Shown here in pieces: positions 36,985-48,914 of a stretch of DNA of 64,000 nucleotides. Origin of the DNA: Nematopogon swammerdamellus (Eukaryota > Arthropoda > Insecta > Lepidoptera > Adelidae); assembly GCA_946902875.1 (NCBI GenBank), contig OX336340.1, forward strand, positions 2,898,351-2,962,350, read 5' to 3'. A model generated the notes under the pieces. That model saw nothing but the letters and a program-made list of their open reading frames with translations, made no database searches and was not told the origin of the DNA. Within the stretch, counting starts at the first letter, position 1; every line of letters starts with the position of its first letter. A program made the position numbers and the translations under genes.

Positions 36985-39615
36985 ACGCTTCCGCCCCACC
37001 ACCTCACCGCACTCTGTTGCGGCAAGGTTGCGCTCGGGTGGAGGTAACGTCACCATTATTCGCTAGTTTAGGCTATCTCGCTCTAGCATGCTAGTGTGGG
37101 GAATTTCCCCCCTTTCGGCCATCACCGTTTCCACCTCACCACCACTCGTTGCAGTGAGGTTGCGCTCGGGTGAGGGATCATCCCGAGCTTGTCCCACTAC
37201 TCAGGTTGTCTTTCGTCACTCCGCCGCAATCAGACGCGGAAGGGCAGTGCTGTTTCTTCCATGTCTATCTGATTCTTAATGTGATGTAGTGGCGTCGCTT
37301 TTAGAGTTGCGCACGCTTTTCTTCAAATTGCTTCAGTCTTGGGCACCCACTCTCATACACGTGTCTAGGTCACCGCTTGTAGTGCGTGCAAGTACGCCCA
37401 AATTGGAGGATCATCTTGTGTCGATAGTACGGTGTACGGTGTAGCAGCTCACACAGCAAACTCGTTTCTCGGTTTCCATGTAGATCGTGTGGTAGAAAGA
37501 GTTTCTCGTAGGCCACTCCCCTCGGTTTTGAGTCTCGTCAGACCAAAACCATCAAAGTGTCGTGTAAAAGTTCTGCTTTCAAGGATCAATTCGGCAAATT
37601 CTTCTATATATATAGCCAGTGATACGGGTTCACATGTTTCCGTCTATTCACTACGCCGTGTACCACGAGTGGTTTAGTGGTGCAATGCGTCCAGTTCTAA
37701 AACAGTTTCGGCTTTCTCCAGTATATGGTTGCTGCTCGTAGGTTATTCAATGCCAGTCCAGCTTCAATGATTTTGAATAGCATTACTAATATAATTTATT
37801 GGAGTTGCAGGCCGTTGCTCTCCCAGCTTTGCGTCATCCAGATCGTCATTGGTAGTAGAAATGGTTACTTGGGTTTTGCTGGATACAAAATGCTGTCTTA
37901 GGTGGCATTGACATGTCGTACGTGTGCAACAGTACCTACCCCACAGATGGCTCAGCTTTACTGTACGAGTTGTTCTGATAATTCTGTAGTCACCTCAGGA
38001 CCCGGTGCAATGTAGGCAACGCAATTGGCATCGAATTCTTGTTAGTGTGGCAGCTAGTCCATGTGGTGTAGAATTCGCGGGTGCGCCTCTCGTTCTATGC
38101 GAACATATTTCTCCACAAACGTCGTTCCACTAGCACACCCCAAATGGATCTCAAAGCCTAAGAAGGGCATCAATATGTATTGGCATGATGGGCTCAACTG
38201 TCATTTGCTTTGAATCAGTTTACGTTGTTGGACCGGTTTCAGGTGGCCCGATGCAATTCTCAGCGGCACTTGGTGTAAGTCCAAGTCTATGGTCAGCTCG
38301 ACGCGGTGAGTGCGCTATAGAGCGGCTGGTCTATCGCTCGTTCAGCCACATATTTCAAATCGTTTGGTGTGTGCGCCGCAGTCAGTACGTAGACAAAATA
38401 TATCTCTTTATTATGCTCAATAAGGCTTCCCACAGTCAGAATGTATGCTCCATTCAATTGAATCGGTTACGGTTCATTTCGTGCTTCGTTTATGAATTTC
38501 AGTGGGCATTTGTTGCCTTGGTCGTGCCGATTGTTGGCTGCAACATCTTCAACGTCCCGAAGTCCCGATGTCATTTTTTGTCATCATAAACCGACTTAAA
38601 TCGTCTAAGGTGGTGTTCTGTGATAGAAAACAGCGAGGGCCGCATTGGCGATCGCGCAGAAGCAGTGTAGTTACTCCAGCGACATTTTTCTTCGAGTTCA
38701 CAGAACCCTTATTTCGGCTACTCTCATAGGCCAGTTGTCTTTCGGCTAACATAATGTCAGTCTGCGTCCTTCACACAGAAGGGTCTCAAGGGCTCAGCGT
38801 CACTGCCTCTACGGGGCACTTCGCCCTGTCACCTCAGTTTGCAACAATCAGCCAGCCACCATGAGCGGGATGGCTCTGTATATTTATGTTTTACTTCATT
38901 TATGGTAAGCCATGCCTTGATTTTGGGCCTTTTATTCCAATTATGTTAGTGGCAGCGATTTCTTTCAGCGTAATAAAGTATGCTTCCTTTATTCGGCATC
39001 GCAAAGAGTCACCATCGGGTGACTTTGACTTGACACTCCTCTGGTTCATATGTCTGCTACATCTCCCAACGCAAGTGACCGAAGCAGGGTCAATCTGGTC
39101 GATGCGTCGGTGTGGTGAATGTCGCAAGATTTTACTTGGCAGGGGGCAATGACTCCTCCTTCTCAAGCTTGTGTCCATCATATCCTCGCACTATAGGGAG
39201 ACGATGCTTCGCTCCTGTGACGAGAGTCATCATTATTTAATCTTCGTCTTCCTTATCTTCGTCTTCCTTCTTCAGAAACTGTGTCCACCACCTCGCCGCA
39301 TCATGGCGGAACGAGGTTTCGCTCGGGTGGCGAAGTGAACGTTCTTTAAAAACTCTGCCCACCACCTCGCCGCACTACGCCGGGATGAGGTTTCGCTCGA
39401 GTGAGGAGAGAATCCACTTCAGAAACTCCGCCCACCACCTCGCCGCACTACGGCGGGACGAGGTTTCGCTCGGGTGGGCCTTCTTCGGACGCCTCCGCCC
39501 ACCACCTCATCGCAATCGCTCGCGGTGAGGTTGCGCTCGGGTGAGTGGAGGGTCCACCTTCTTTGCCCACCAACTCACTGCGTTCCGCAGAGAGGTTTCG
39601 CTCGGGTGGGGGATC
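36985..39615 (-). repeat. seven dispersed hairpin units inside the LARD-like element
   Basis: Units at about 36993, 37128, 39285, 39358, 39430, 39497 and 39561. Each reads roughly CCCACCACCTC, a short stem-loop, GAGG, then the near-invariant GGTTKCGCTCGRGTG (plus strand). The inner stem covaries: CCTCA/TGAGG in some units and CCTCG/CGAGG in others. The outer CCCACC can pair with GGGTGGG. No coding frame runs through all units. Confidence 0.7.
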
Positions 39616-40429
39616 TTGTTCAGATCTTGTTATGAAGCATCACGGATGTGTCTTGTTTGATCAGCCTATAGACGTGCGTGGTCCCACTCTGTCACAGAGG
39701 TGCTTAAGACGCTTGTCGGTTGAAGTTTTGGTGACTCGTGATGGCTCCCCTCCGTGTAGCGGCACGGGTCGCACTATGCGAAGCTATGGCATTCCACTGG
39801 GTCGAAAAAATCTGGCTGAACCTCCACCTTTGCGCAGGTACTCTAGATGTGCTCCGGTAGCCCCCGCTCACGTTTGAAATTACGTCGTAAAAGGAAGTCC
39901 AGCTGGATCTCCTGTGTGAGCATCGCACGCGTTGAGGAAGGTACGTGGCCGAATCCTTGGACTGCGCTAGCTCACGCATCCTTTAAAGAAGCTGAGATGG
40001 TCTCCGAGTTCCATTTCTCTGAATTAACTTCTGGAACTGTCTTTCCTCTGATTCCTCATAATCTGATAAGAGTCAGTTCTTTCTTCAGTGCATATTTGCT
40101 CGTGACAGGTGATGATATAATGATGTCCCGATTTTCTTAGATGTCTTCGTGTTGTATATTAGCGTAGATACATGTATTTAACTTCGTCGCCTTGCTTCTG
40201 CGGCCTCGAACTGAGCAAATCAGAGCCGCAGATGTTCGCGCCAAAAGGCTGGGATGCGGGACCTCAAGTTAATGTTGTTGACTCGCTCTGAGGTGAAGTA
40301 AAATTTTATATATGTTTTCCATATTTGCTCTTGTTGAGGTTACCAGTTGGGTTTTGTGTTCGGTATGTGAAAGGATTAAATGTCTTTCAGTGTAAGTCCC
40401 CAATTTATACATGCTCGAGACGACAGCAG

Positions 40430-41100
40430 CGCTACCGAGTGTAAGGCGCGTACTCCTCGCGGCGCTTGTATCGCACTTCTATGTGGAGGCTGCTACAAAT
40501 TAATTGACTCAAACTCAACTCTTCCGGTGTCGTTCCGCGCAAGGCGACAGGCGACAGGTGCAGCCTCCTACTCGCATACGGGTACGAGCAGGATTCGCTC
40601 TGGGCGCGCCGTCACATAACATCCGATTTGCATTATCTCGTGTGGGCTGTGTGTGTGTGACTGGATTACAATGCGTCCAGCGAGACACTGTCTTTGACGC
40701 TCCATAGTGCTTGGCAAATTAACTGCACATGACATCAGTGTTCATCCCGTGTTGTTCTGTACGATGCGATGGATGAGGCGTTGCCTCCTACTCCCATAAA
40801 GCTGCAAACAGGATGTGCTCCGGGCTTGCCGATGTTTAACGGTTGATTTGCATGCCGTGAAGGAGCCGGCTACATTGTGATACGACGACGTGACGGTGGT
40901 ACTCACGGTTTTCTACTTGACGCGAATTTCGGTTCCATACGTTGCAACACCGTGCACCCGGGGTCGCTTCACACGATGGGGCGCTGCCTCCCGCTCGCTT
41001 ATGGATGCGAGCAGAATGTGCTCTGGGCGCGCCGTCACATATGATCGACTTCTGCAGAGTGGTAGTGCGGGCAGCATTGTGCTTCGGCAACGGAAGGTGT
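40430..41100 (-). repeat. three degenerate ~215-bp tandem repeats in the LARD-like element
   Basis: Related blocks near 40561, 40781 and 40985 share GCCTCC-tact-cgc, a GAGCAGRATKYGCTCTGGGC-like core and GCCGTCACAT-type ends. Spacing is about 205-220 bp. No conserved frame. Confidence 0.6.
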
Positions 41101-41189
41101 TCAACAAGTTCCAGTTCTTCTTAGCTATTTCGAAGTAATATGTTCTTGCTTCAGCGAGTCGGTGTACGTAGTACATACAATTTATGCAC

Positions 41190-42420
41190 GTAGCTCGGGT
41201 ATCCGGGGGTGTGTAGGCTCGCTGGGGTGTGCAGGTATACAGGCGTGTATGGTCACGCAGGTGCAGTGGCGTTCGCACCCGGGCGCATCAGTTCGGGTTT
41301 GGCAGCACAGGCAACACCGACTTGGGCACTCTGGAATGTAGTACAGGCTCGCGGGTGTGTACGGCCACGCAGGGAAAGTGGCACGCGCATGTGGGTGCAA
41401 GCGCAGCGGCGCGCGCAGGCGGGTGTATGCAGATACGTGAGTTTACTTACGCAGCCACGCAGGGGCAGCGGTGCGCGCACGCGTCTGCAACAGCTCAGTT
41501 TTGGCGGGGTAGGTACAGCGGCGCGCGTGCGTGGGTGTAACGGCGTGCAGGTGCAGGTGCGCAGATGTGTGCGGGCACGTAGATTTAGCGGCGCGCACGC
41601 AGGTGTAGCGGCGCGCGCATGCGGGCGCAGCGCCTCGGCGCCAACACGTGGGTGTGTGCAGTCGCGCAGGGGTGGCTGCTCGGCTTTGGTAGCACAGGTA
41701 CAGCGGCGTGTGCACGCAGGTGCAGCGGCTCGCGCACATGGGCGCAGCGGTGGTGCGGGCGCAGCTGTGGTGCGGGCACGCGGGCGCAGCGGTGGCGCGC
41801 GCAGCGGTGGCGCGGGCACGCAGGTGCAGCGGCACGCGCACGCGGGCACAGGGGCTCCGCTTTGGAGTCGTAGGTACAGAGGCGCGCGCACGCGGGCGGC
41901 ATAAATGCGGGAACGCGGGTGTGTGCGGGCACGCAGGTGTGAGCAGGCACGCAGGTGTGTGCAAGCACGCAGGTATGTGCGGGTACGCAGGTGCAGAGAC
42001 GCGCGCACGCGGGCGCAAGCGCAGTGTGCGGGCACGCAGGTGTGTGCAGGCACCCAGGTATGTGTGGGCACGTAGGTGCAGATGCGCGCGCACGCGGGTG
42101 CAGTGTGTGTGGGCACGTACCTATGTGTGGGCACGCATGTGCAGCGGCGCGCGCACGTGGGCGCAGCGGCGGTGTGGGCGCAGCTGTGGCGCGGGCACGT
42201 GGGTGCAGCGGTTCGGCGCTAGCACGCGGGTGTGTACGGGCGCGTACGTATGTGTGGGCACGCAGGAACAGCGGCGCAGGTGCGGCGTCGCGGGCACAGC
42301 GGCTCGGCACGCGAATGTGCGCAAGCGCGGCGGAGCGGGCGCGGCGACGCGAGCACGCGGATGTACACGGACACAGAGGTAAGCGCGCGCGCAGGCAAGC
42401 TTCTGACTCCGTCACTGTAA
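41190..42420. repeat. GC-rich 18-bp minisatellite
   Basis: Built from variants of GCACGCAGGTGTGTGCRG and longer GCGCGCGCACGCGG-containing units. The 18-bp period is a multiple of three, which opens several frames on both strands (up to 293 codons). On the element's sense strand a 280-codon Ala/Arg/Cys/His/Pro frame with a true ATG starts at 42427, just past the primer site, where gag would sit. Coding status is unproven. Confidence 0.75.
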
Positions 42421-42469
42421 TGTGCATCGCGGCTATTTTTCACTGCCGAATCGAGTCCACGGCATCGCG

Positions 42470-42487
42470 GATCCGGCTCGAAGGACC
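42470..42487 (-). promoter_or_regulatory. primer binding site, tRNA-Tyr type (LARD-like element)
   Basis: Plus strand ATCCGGCTCGAAGGACCA, the same 18 bases as at 34078-34095, two bases from the LTR edge. Confidence 0.82.
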
Positions 42488-42489
42488 AC

Positions 42490-43627
42490 TGTTAAAAATC
42501 ACTGTTCAGGGATTCATTTCATTTACTCACTGACAAAAGTTCACCCATTTATAAGTTCACCTATTCGCCAGAGTTCACACTTATAAAGGTTCGCCTATTC
42601 GCTGTCAGCGTTCACCCTTTGCCGGTTCGGTCTCCTCCGGCGAAACCGTGACTCAATCTACAGTTCGACTGTTCATCGTGGGAGTGTCAATCGTCTCCTG
42701 TGCACGCGTCAACTTGACAATGGTTCTTTAAAACCAAATCACTTGTTACTGTTTTACTATTTATGCATTATTTATTAAGCACTGTTCTTTGTTCTCAAAC
42801 TAATCATGTTTGGGGAAGTTTGTGGAGACAAATGAAACTAGCATACGGGTTGCCCCGCCACCAATCTTAGTCCCAAGGCCAGGTAACAAGTATTCGCTTG
42901 AGTTGTCACTTGTCACTAGTTGTCACTATAAATAGTTCGGTGTCACTACCAATTCACGATAGGTATCACGAGTATGTTCTAACGTCGTTTCCGGTTGTCT
43001 GCACACAACTAACACTATTTTTTATGTTTCACTATGTTTATGGTTCTATTCTCGGTTCTATTTTAATCATTATTTTCACTGGAGCGTCACTGTCATGTAC
43101 GTTTCGTGAGTTCGAGAGCTTCTCTACCGTCGTCGGTCCGTTCTGAGGAGCTGTCTGAATGGGACTAGTCCAATAATCTATGTTCGTTTGTCTCGGGAGC
43201 AGCGAATTGTTTACATCATGCGTCCGGGTCGGCGGGATAGTCGTCACCCACCACGCGTATGACCTCACGCCCGCCAATAATGAACCCCATTGTTCCATCG
43301 CAGCTCGCGTCTCCTAGTCGAGCGGTCCCTAGCCTTGACTTAGTATTTCTTCATAACAAATCTATTTTCGGATACAATGCTCCATATGTTTCTACTCTCG
43401 TCATCGTGTGTGCGGTAGATACCTGTATCCTGACCCCAGTTTCAACTTTGATTGGCAGACTAACATATATTTCCTATAATTTACATTCTAACTTACTCTA
43501 TTTTTCTACCTACCTATATGAATTACCTGGGCCCAGGTCTTAACCGATAATATGAATATGTAACTATAGTTCTAGCCTTATTATTAATTTCGCAGTTTTC
43601 TTAATATTATTGTGTCTGTCGCCAACA
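42490..43627 (-). repeat. 5' LTR of the LARD-like element
   Basis: Same 1,138 bp, followed by ACCTG. As the upstream LTR it would hold the promoter for a minus-strand transcript. No TATA box was assigned. Confidence 0.9.
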
Positions 43628-45093
43628 ACCTGGGTAACACCTGGACAACAAATGAAATAAAACTGCAAAAGAACAATTTGAATTTTATTATTATAATCGA
43701 AGTATCTGATAAACAAATTTATTTGGATAACAACAACAGTATTTAGCTTATATTCTTAATATGAACACCGAGATCCGTTTTAAGATTTTTATACAATTTA
43801 AGAATAAAATATTCTCAAAACAGGACATCACAGTTTCATGCCCTATAGTGTATCAACGCATCTCTCTTCTCGCACGTACGCTCGCATTCACTCTTGCATT
43901 CAACTGCACTAGACCACATCATTAATAATCTTAGGTAAGGTAGTCGTCCACATGCCCACGTCGGATAAATTGTATTAAGGCGCAAATAAGACTCAAAGGG
44001 TCAACTTTAAACGAAATTATTGAGCTATTGGTAAAGATAAAAGATAAAGATAGAAGTTTCTTGCCGGTTCTTCTTCGTGGGTGTTATCGGACCGAATAGA
44101 ACAAATTGTGATAAGTTCGAGTGCAGTTTAAATGATGCTATGTTAAATTTTACACAACCCCACACACAAATACCATCGCTCCACGTGCAACAGGTTGGCA
44201 ATGCATCCACACACTGTCGATATCCCCCCACTTAGGACAAATCAGTCCTGTAAATCCTTTATTTACATTGTTGCCGACATGTGGAATGCACTCCCACCTG
44301 CATCCTTTCCTCCAATATACAGTTTGTGGGGTCCTTCTAACATAATGTGAAGGTGCACCTAGCCGGCCGACATGATATTTGCAGCCCCAGTAAATATCCG
44401 AATGCCCGTGGGCGCCGTCGGACTACACCTCTGCGTTAGTCTGGCGCGCGCCATTTTATGTCGTGCTTCCCATAAAAAAAAAACATCTTTTTTTTATTTT
44501 TCAGTACATGGGTGGATCAACTTTTTCTTGTTTTTTTATCTGTCTGAAAACAAGATAAATTCTTTAATCTTTCTTGATAAATTCACCTTATTTTAATAGT
44601 TACAGCAACTCTCAGATAAGTAATTGTTTAATAAGAAAGAAGCTGCACAAAGAATTTTGAGTAACTTTTTTTAAAAATTTGTTTCCCTGAGGACAACCCC
44701 ATTTTTCCATACAAAACTGGTGACAAAATTGTCCCCCGGGTCACCCCTAAAAATTTGGTTAATGTTTTATTTTAAATAGTTCTCTACTTTTTTTTTCAAT
44801 TGCCTATAAACCTAAGAATTTTATACTTATTGATTTTCAACTAAGTAATAAATTGTAATTAACTTTTTTTTATTTGACTTTGCAGCTGGTTTTTACGTTA
44901 CAAGAAAAAGTTTATCCACCCACATACAATCACATTGTAAGTGTGCTCGCCAATGAAACTTTTCCTAGCCCTCAACGAAAAAGGTTCATAACAAATCGCG
45001 CATTCTTCACATCAACTCAGTGTTACCAACTCACCCGTAGGGAGAGTGAACCGTTATTTTTTACAGCAGACACAATAAGTGTCAATAATAGTT
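43628..45093. other. gene-poor region
   Basis: Contains a type D SINE (44308-44482) and A/T-rich sequence. A 68-codon minus frame at 44025-44231 has 'gaagtttcttgccggttctt' wording also found near 62580, so it is repeat-derived. Confidence 0.45.
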
Positions 45094-45290
45094 TTTTTTT
45101 TAATGGAAACTGGCACGGTTGGCTACATCACCTACAACGTCCGTGATGTCAGCCCATAACACACCGGGTGAATTAGGTGCCATGTCAGTGATTCCCTTCA
45201 TTTCATGTCGGCTACACTGAACTGGATGGAAAACACGGTCGGTCGAAATGGCTATGTAATTAGCCGTTTCGACCGACCGATCGATGATAA
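45094..45290 (-). mobile_element. truncated SINE body with foldback end
   Basis: Antisense body to GGATGGAAAACACGG, then a 19-bp inverted repeat (45236-45254 with 45261-45279, one mismatch) made of GGTCGGTCGAAATGGCTA and its complement. Confidence 0.75.
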
Positions 45291-46247
45291 GTAAATAAAT
45301 AAAATATAAAAACAAAATCTAGATAATAATAAAACTAAAACCTTTTAACCGGAATTAGACGTACGCGCTATGGCTAAGGCTGCCTGTAATAAGAATAAAT
45401 AAATAAGTATTTTTATTTTATTTACTTCAATATATCAACGTTTGGCATTTTATTTTGTAACAATGAGTTGATGGGGAGTGCTCCGGAGAATAAAATTACA
45501 AACACATTAATTAATTTTTCAACTATTCACATACGCATTCCATCTTACGAAAACAAGTTATAGAAATAGGTTTTTTGTCTTTTAATGCATCCAGGCCCCG
45601 CTGCTCGTAGCAGGATTATCCTCTTCTAATAAGATTATCTTGCGGAAATTTCATAATTACTTCCGTATCTGTGATTGAATCCCAAGATTAGTAAAACCAG
45701 AATATCAAAGGATAATCCCACTATGTGCAAATTGGCCCTATTTATTTCATAATGCATACAACATGCCCTTTGTGACGGTACGTCGTATCTAGCTTTTAAG
45801 CGTATAAATTTTATTAGAATTTGTTTATAAATTTATCTCAAACTTTTCAACATTGCTCTCATAAACTTTAACCACACATTTATATAACTCGACGGCAGCT
45901 TAGGGAACGTACCCATAGCGCGTGACCGAATTGGGGAAAGGGAGGAGTTTTTGTCGTAATATCACGCTGGGTCACAGGGAGGGCGAGGGGAGGTTATTCA
46001 CCCTGCCGCGTGTTATTTCAAAATATATATAGTTCAAAAAAACGAAAAAAAAAAACGCAGCGGGGCTGTCTGAGACACACAAAACTTGCGATTGTTTGGC
46101 ATGTGGATGTTTTTCCTAAGAACTCGACAGGCACTGTTCAATTACATCAAAAAGTATTCACCTGGTCACATTCAAAAATGAAAATACAACCGTTAATACT
46201 TCATCCACATAAATATATTGAAAAACAGTACATTGTGAAATACCCGT
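45291..46247. other. A/T-rich region without recognised gene
   Basis: Short frames only (the longest, 86 codons, is Lys/His-rich without motif). No structured repeat noticed. Confidence 0.4.
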
Positions 46248-46388
46248 GTTTTCCATCCAGTTCAGTGTAGCCGACATGAAAATTAAGGAATACACTGGCA
46301 TGGTACCTTGTTCACCAAGGTGTTATGGGCTGACATCACAGATGCTGTAGGTGATGTAGCCAACCGTGTCAGTTTCCATAAAAAAATT
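46248..46388 (+). mobile_element. SINE body, 5'-truncated
   Basis: TGTTTTCCATCCAGTTCAGT to GTCAGTTTCCATAAAAAAA. Body only. Confidence 0.75.
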
Positions 46389-46772
46389 AAATAAATATCA
46401 TGTGAAAACTAGGGGGCGGGAGGGGTTGGTCAAGATACCAGCCAAGGTCACAGTTGAGGGGAAAGTGGGGGTTAAGAAGTTGTCTAAAATCGGTCACATG
46501 ATATGGATACGTACCTTTAAGACGTCCTTCGACAATTAATGGACACACAAGATGCGCCTCTGAATTTCTAAATTATGATGATAATTCACTCTTGCCGCAT
46601 TTATGGGTAAATCCGTCAGCAAAAACGAAAACAATTCGCCCCTGGATTGGTAGGCATGGAACCCGTGCGCTCGTAGTCTCTCGCACGACCATATTGTAAT
46701 CGTATGAAATATGCCAAATATAAGGTATTTTTTTAACTCCGTCTTAAAGCACGCGCTTTAAGACGGACGGTG

Positions 46773-47633
46773 GTTCTGTAGCGGAAATAGATCATATAAA
46801 AATTATAAAAAAAAGGTGGGAACATGTTTATTAAATATTACCAAAAAATACAAACAACCTCATCTGAACATAGCAAACAACTTTTGCTAAGAAACTATGT
46901 TTCTATTTCTAATAATTACCGAGATAGTAATTGTGAAATTTTATTAAGGTTAAATAAAAGTTTAAATTCATAAGGAAAACGCATTGGGTTGGTACCTACC
47001 TACGTAACTTATCTGTGCTATGCGGAGGTTATTGAACTTCGGCCTTGGCACAAATTAGTAATTCCCTAGGGCTTACAATTTCAATAATGCGCAATCAGCT
47101 GATCGGAAGTCGGTGAAGAGGCGGGGGGAGCGAATGCACTTATTGTTTCGTATCCCGAAGCATGGGACGAAATATGGGACGGGACGCAGACTTCGGGCTA
47201 CCGAAGTCTGCGTCCCGTCCCACCCCGCACAACTATTGGCTAATCGTGGTACGTGCGAAGTTTTTTTGTTTTTTTTTTTGTACGCCAGTACTTTTCCTTT
47301 CCATTCCAAGACGGGGGGCAGGGGTGGGGGGGTAATACCTAAGTCTGCTCAGCTGATAGCGCGTACATATCGCCGCCGCGTCGCCTACCCGAATTTGTGC
47401 CAAGGTCAAAGTTCAATAACCGTTGGCGCATTCCGATTTCCGTGGCGGCGTCGTTCCGCTATGAACTTTTATAAAGTTTCACAATTTATTAGAAATAGAA
47501 ACATCTTTTCTTAGCAAAAGTTATTTGCTATGTTCAGATGAGTTTGTTTGTATTTTTTTGTAATATTTAATAAAATATAAGAATTTTCCCCCTTTTTTTA
47601 TAATTGTAATATGATCTATTTCCGATACAGAAC
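46773..47633. mobile_element. foldback element with long inverted repeats
   Basis: Arms of about 250 bp (GTTCTGTAGCGGAAATAGAT against ATCTATTTCCGATACAGAAC) with a perfect 22-bp-arm hairpin in the centre (47175-47222, loop GCTA). No ORF of note. Target duplication not identified. A small 12-bp hairpin (46739-46766) abuts it. Confidence 0.7.
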
Positions 47634-48034
47634 ACCCATTTAAAGCTCGTCAGTTAAAAAAAGAGACCTTATATAGTGTATGTAAGTGACCTTTATGGTG
47701 ACTTTTTCAGATGAAATTATTTGTTTTGAATAATACATGCATACATATTACACGCTGTATCCCGACATTAACCATGTTAAGTTAGCATATTTCAAATTTT
47801 TGGAAGCCAAGGCTTAATATATTTTTATCCGACAATAAATAATCTTAAATGTTTGGATTTGAACAAAGCCCTTGTTGTATTCGCTGGCAGTGCTTTAATT
47901 TGCACTAAACTCGTTTAATGTCATTTGGTGGATTTCACCACCTGCGACTAAGTCTCGTCTAACAGTCGTCTTGTCGGTTGAAGTGATATTTCTAATGCAG
48001 TTGGAAGGGTTTATTTGTCCATCCTGAAGGTCCA

Positions 48035-48310
48035 TCCTACTAATATTATAAACGCGAAAGTATGTGAGTATGGATGGATGTATGGATCTTTGTTCCTCTT
48101 TCACGCAAAAACTACTGAACGGATTTTGATGAGACTTTAGAGTACTATAGATTATACATCAGAATAACATAGGCTATATACCATCACGCTAAATAGTCTC
48201 AGCAGTATCAAATAAAGTATAGTATGGACGGGAGAGAGAATATAAAAGACAAGAAAAACAAAAGCCTATCAACGTCACATAAAAACTTCAAAGTCGCGGG
48301 CAAAAGCTAG
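48035..48310 (+). mobile_element. non-autonomous Helitron-like element
   Basis: Starts TCCTACTAATATTATAAACG, ends GTCGCGGGCAAAAGCTAG, between A and T. TC...CTAG ends with A/T insertion and no inverted repeats are the Helitron rule. Internal ACTACTGAACGGATTTTGAT wording is common in Lepidoptera. Confidence 0.72.
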
Positions 48311-48544
48311 TTCTAAATATTGGTCACAGAATTGTTTAAATCGGATGAGTTTTTTCGGAGATTACCTCCTACATCCAAACTTACAACTTTACCTCTTCAT
48401 AATATCAGTATAGATTGGATCATAGGAGGCTAATGAAAGAAATTTATGGAGCGAATGCGAGCTGAAGTGTAGGGATGGTTGTTTGGTTTGGGGTTGGCTC
48501 AGGCCTGCAAACTAATCCCGCTTGGATGGGGACCTTCGTGCAAA

Positions 48545-48770
48545 GTGTAGGGATCGTTCGCCCTAGACGCACGTACCTGGATCAGATCGGGCATGTGCTC
48601 AAAAAGGATCAAGCGCTTAGAACCGATGTAAACGACGAGCATGTACGAAGAACATTATGAGACAGGAAGAGGCGGCAGAGGCGTGTCGGGATCGTGGCAC
48701 GCCGAGATCCGTTGTCTCTGCCTACCGCACCGGGATACAAGCGTGACGCTATGTATGTATGCATTGAAAG
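48545..48770 (+). pseudogene. retroelement 3' coding fragment
   Basis: [20 protein letters not shown], homologous to 22613-22790 on the other strand. Confidence 0.6.
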
Positions 48771-48914
48771 GATTTAAAGGACATCTACATTTTAAATCTT
48801 TCCTCTACAGAACCGGTAAACTCTGGAACGCTCTTTCTGTCCATATATTTCCCCCAATTACAGTATCGGGTCCTTCAAGAGGGGCGGCGTAAATGGGCAC
48901 CTGTCAGGCCGGCA

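Larger units (their letters stand above)
34612..43627 (-). mobile_element. large non-autonomous LTR retrotransposon (LARD-like), BEL/Pao-related ends
   Basis: Direct repeats of 1,138 bp (34612-35749 and 42490-43627), TGTTAAAAATC...GTCGCCAACA, flanked by the 5-bp duplication ACCTG. On the minus strand the LTR starts TGTTGGCGACAG, close to the neighbouring BEL/Pao LTR start TGTTTGCGACAGG. The primer site (42470-42487) reads as the same tRNA-Tyr 3' end, and a purine tract (GGAGGGGAGAC) precedes the 3' LTR. The 6.7-kb interior has no gag, protease, RT or integrase motif that I can see. It holds hairpin units, degenerate tandem repeats and an 18-bp minisatellite. Mobilisation in trans by a BEL/Pao element is inferred. 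Confidence 0.88.

Noticed and set aside
41209..42533. Several long frames (up to 293 codons) on both strands
   Set aside because: They arise from the 18-bp GC-rich minisatellite, whose period is divisible by three. Only the sense-strand frame is kept, as a question, not as a gene.
34612..43627. Segmental genomic duplication instead of LTRs
   Set aside because: The 1,138-bp repeats have TG/CA ends, a 5-bp target duplication, a tRNA-Tyr primer site and a purine tract in the right places.
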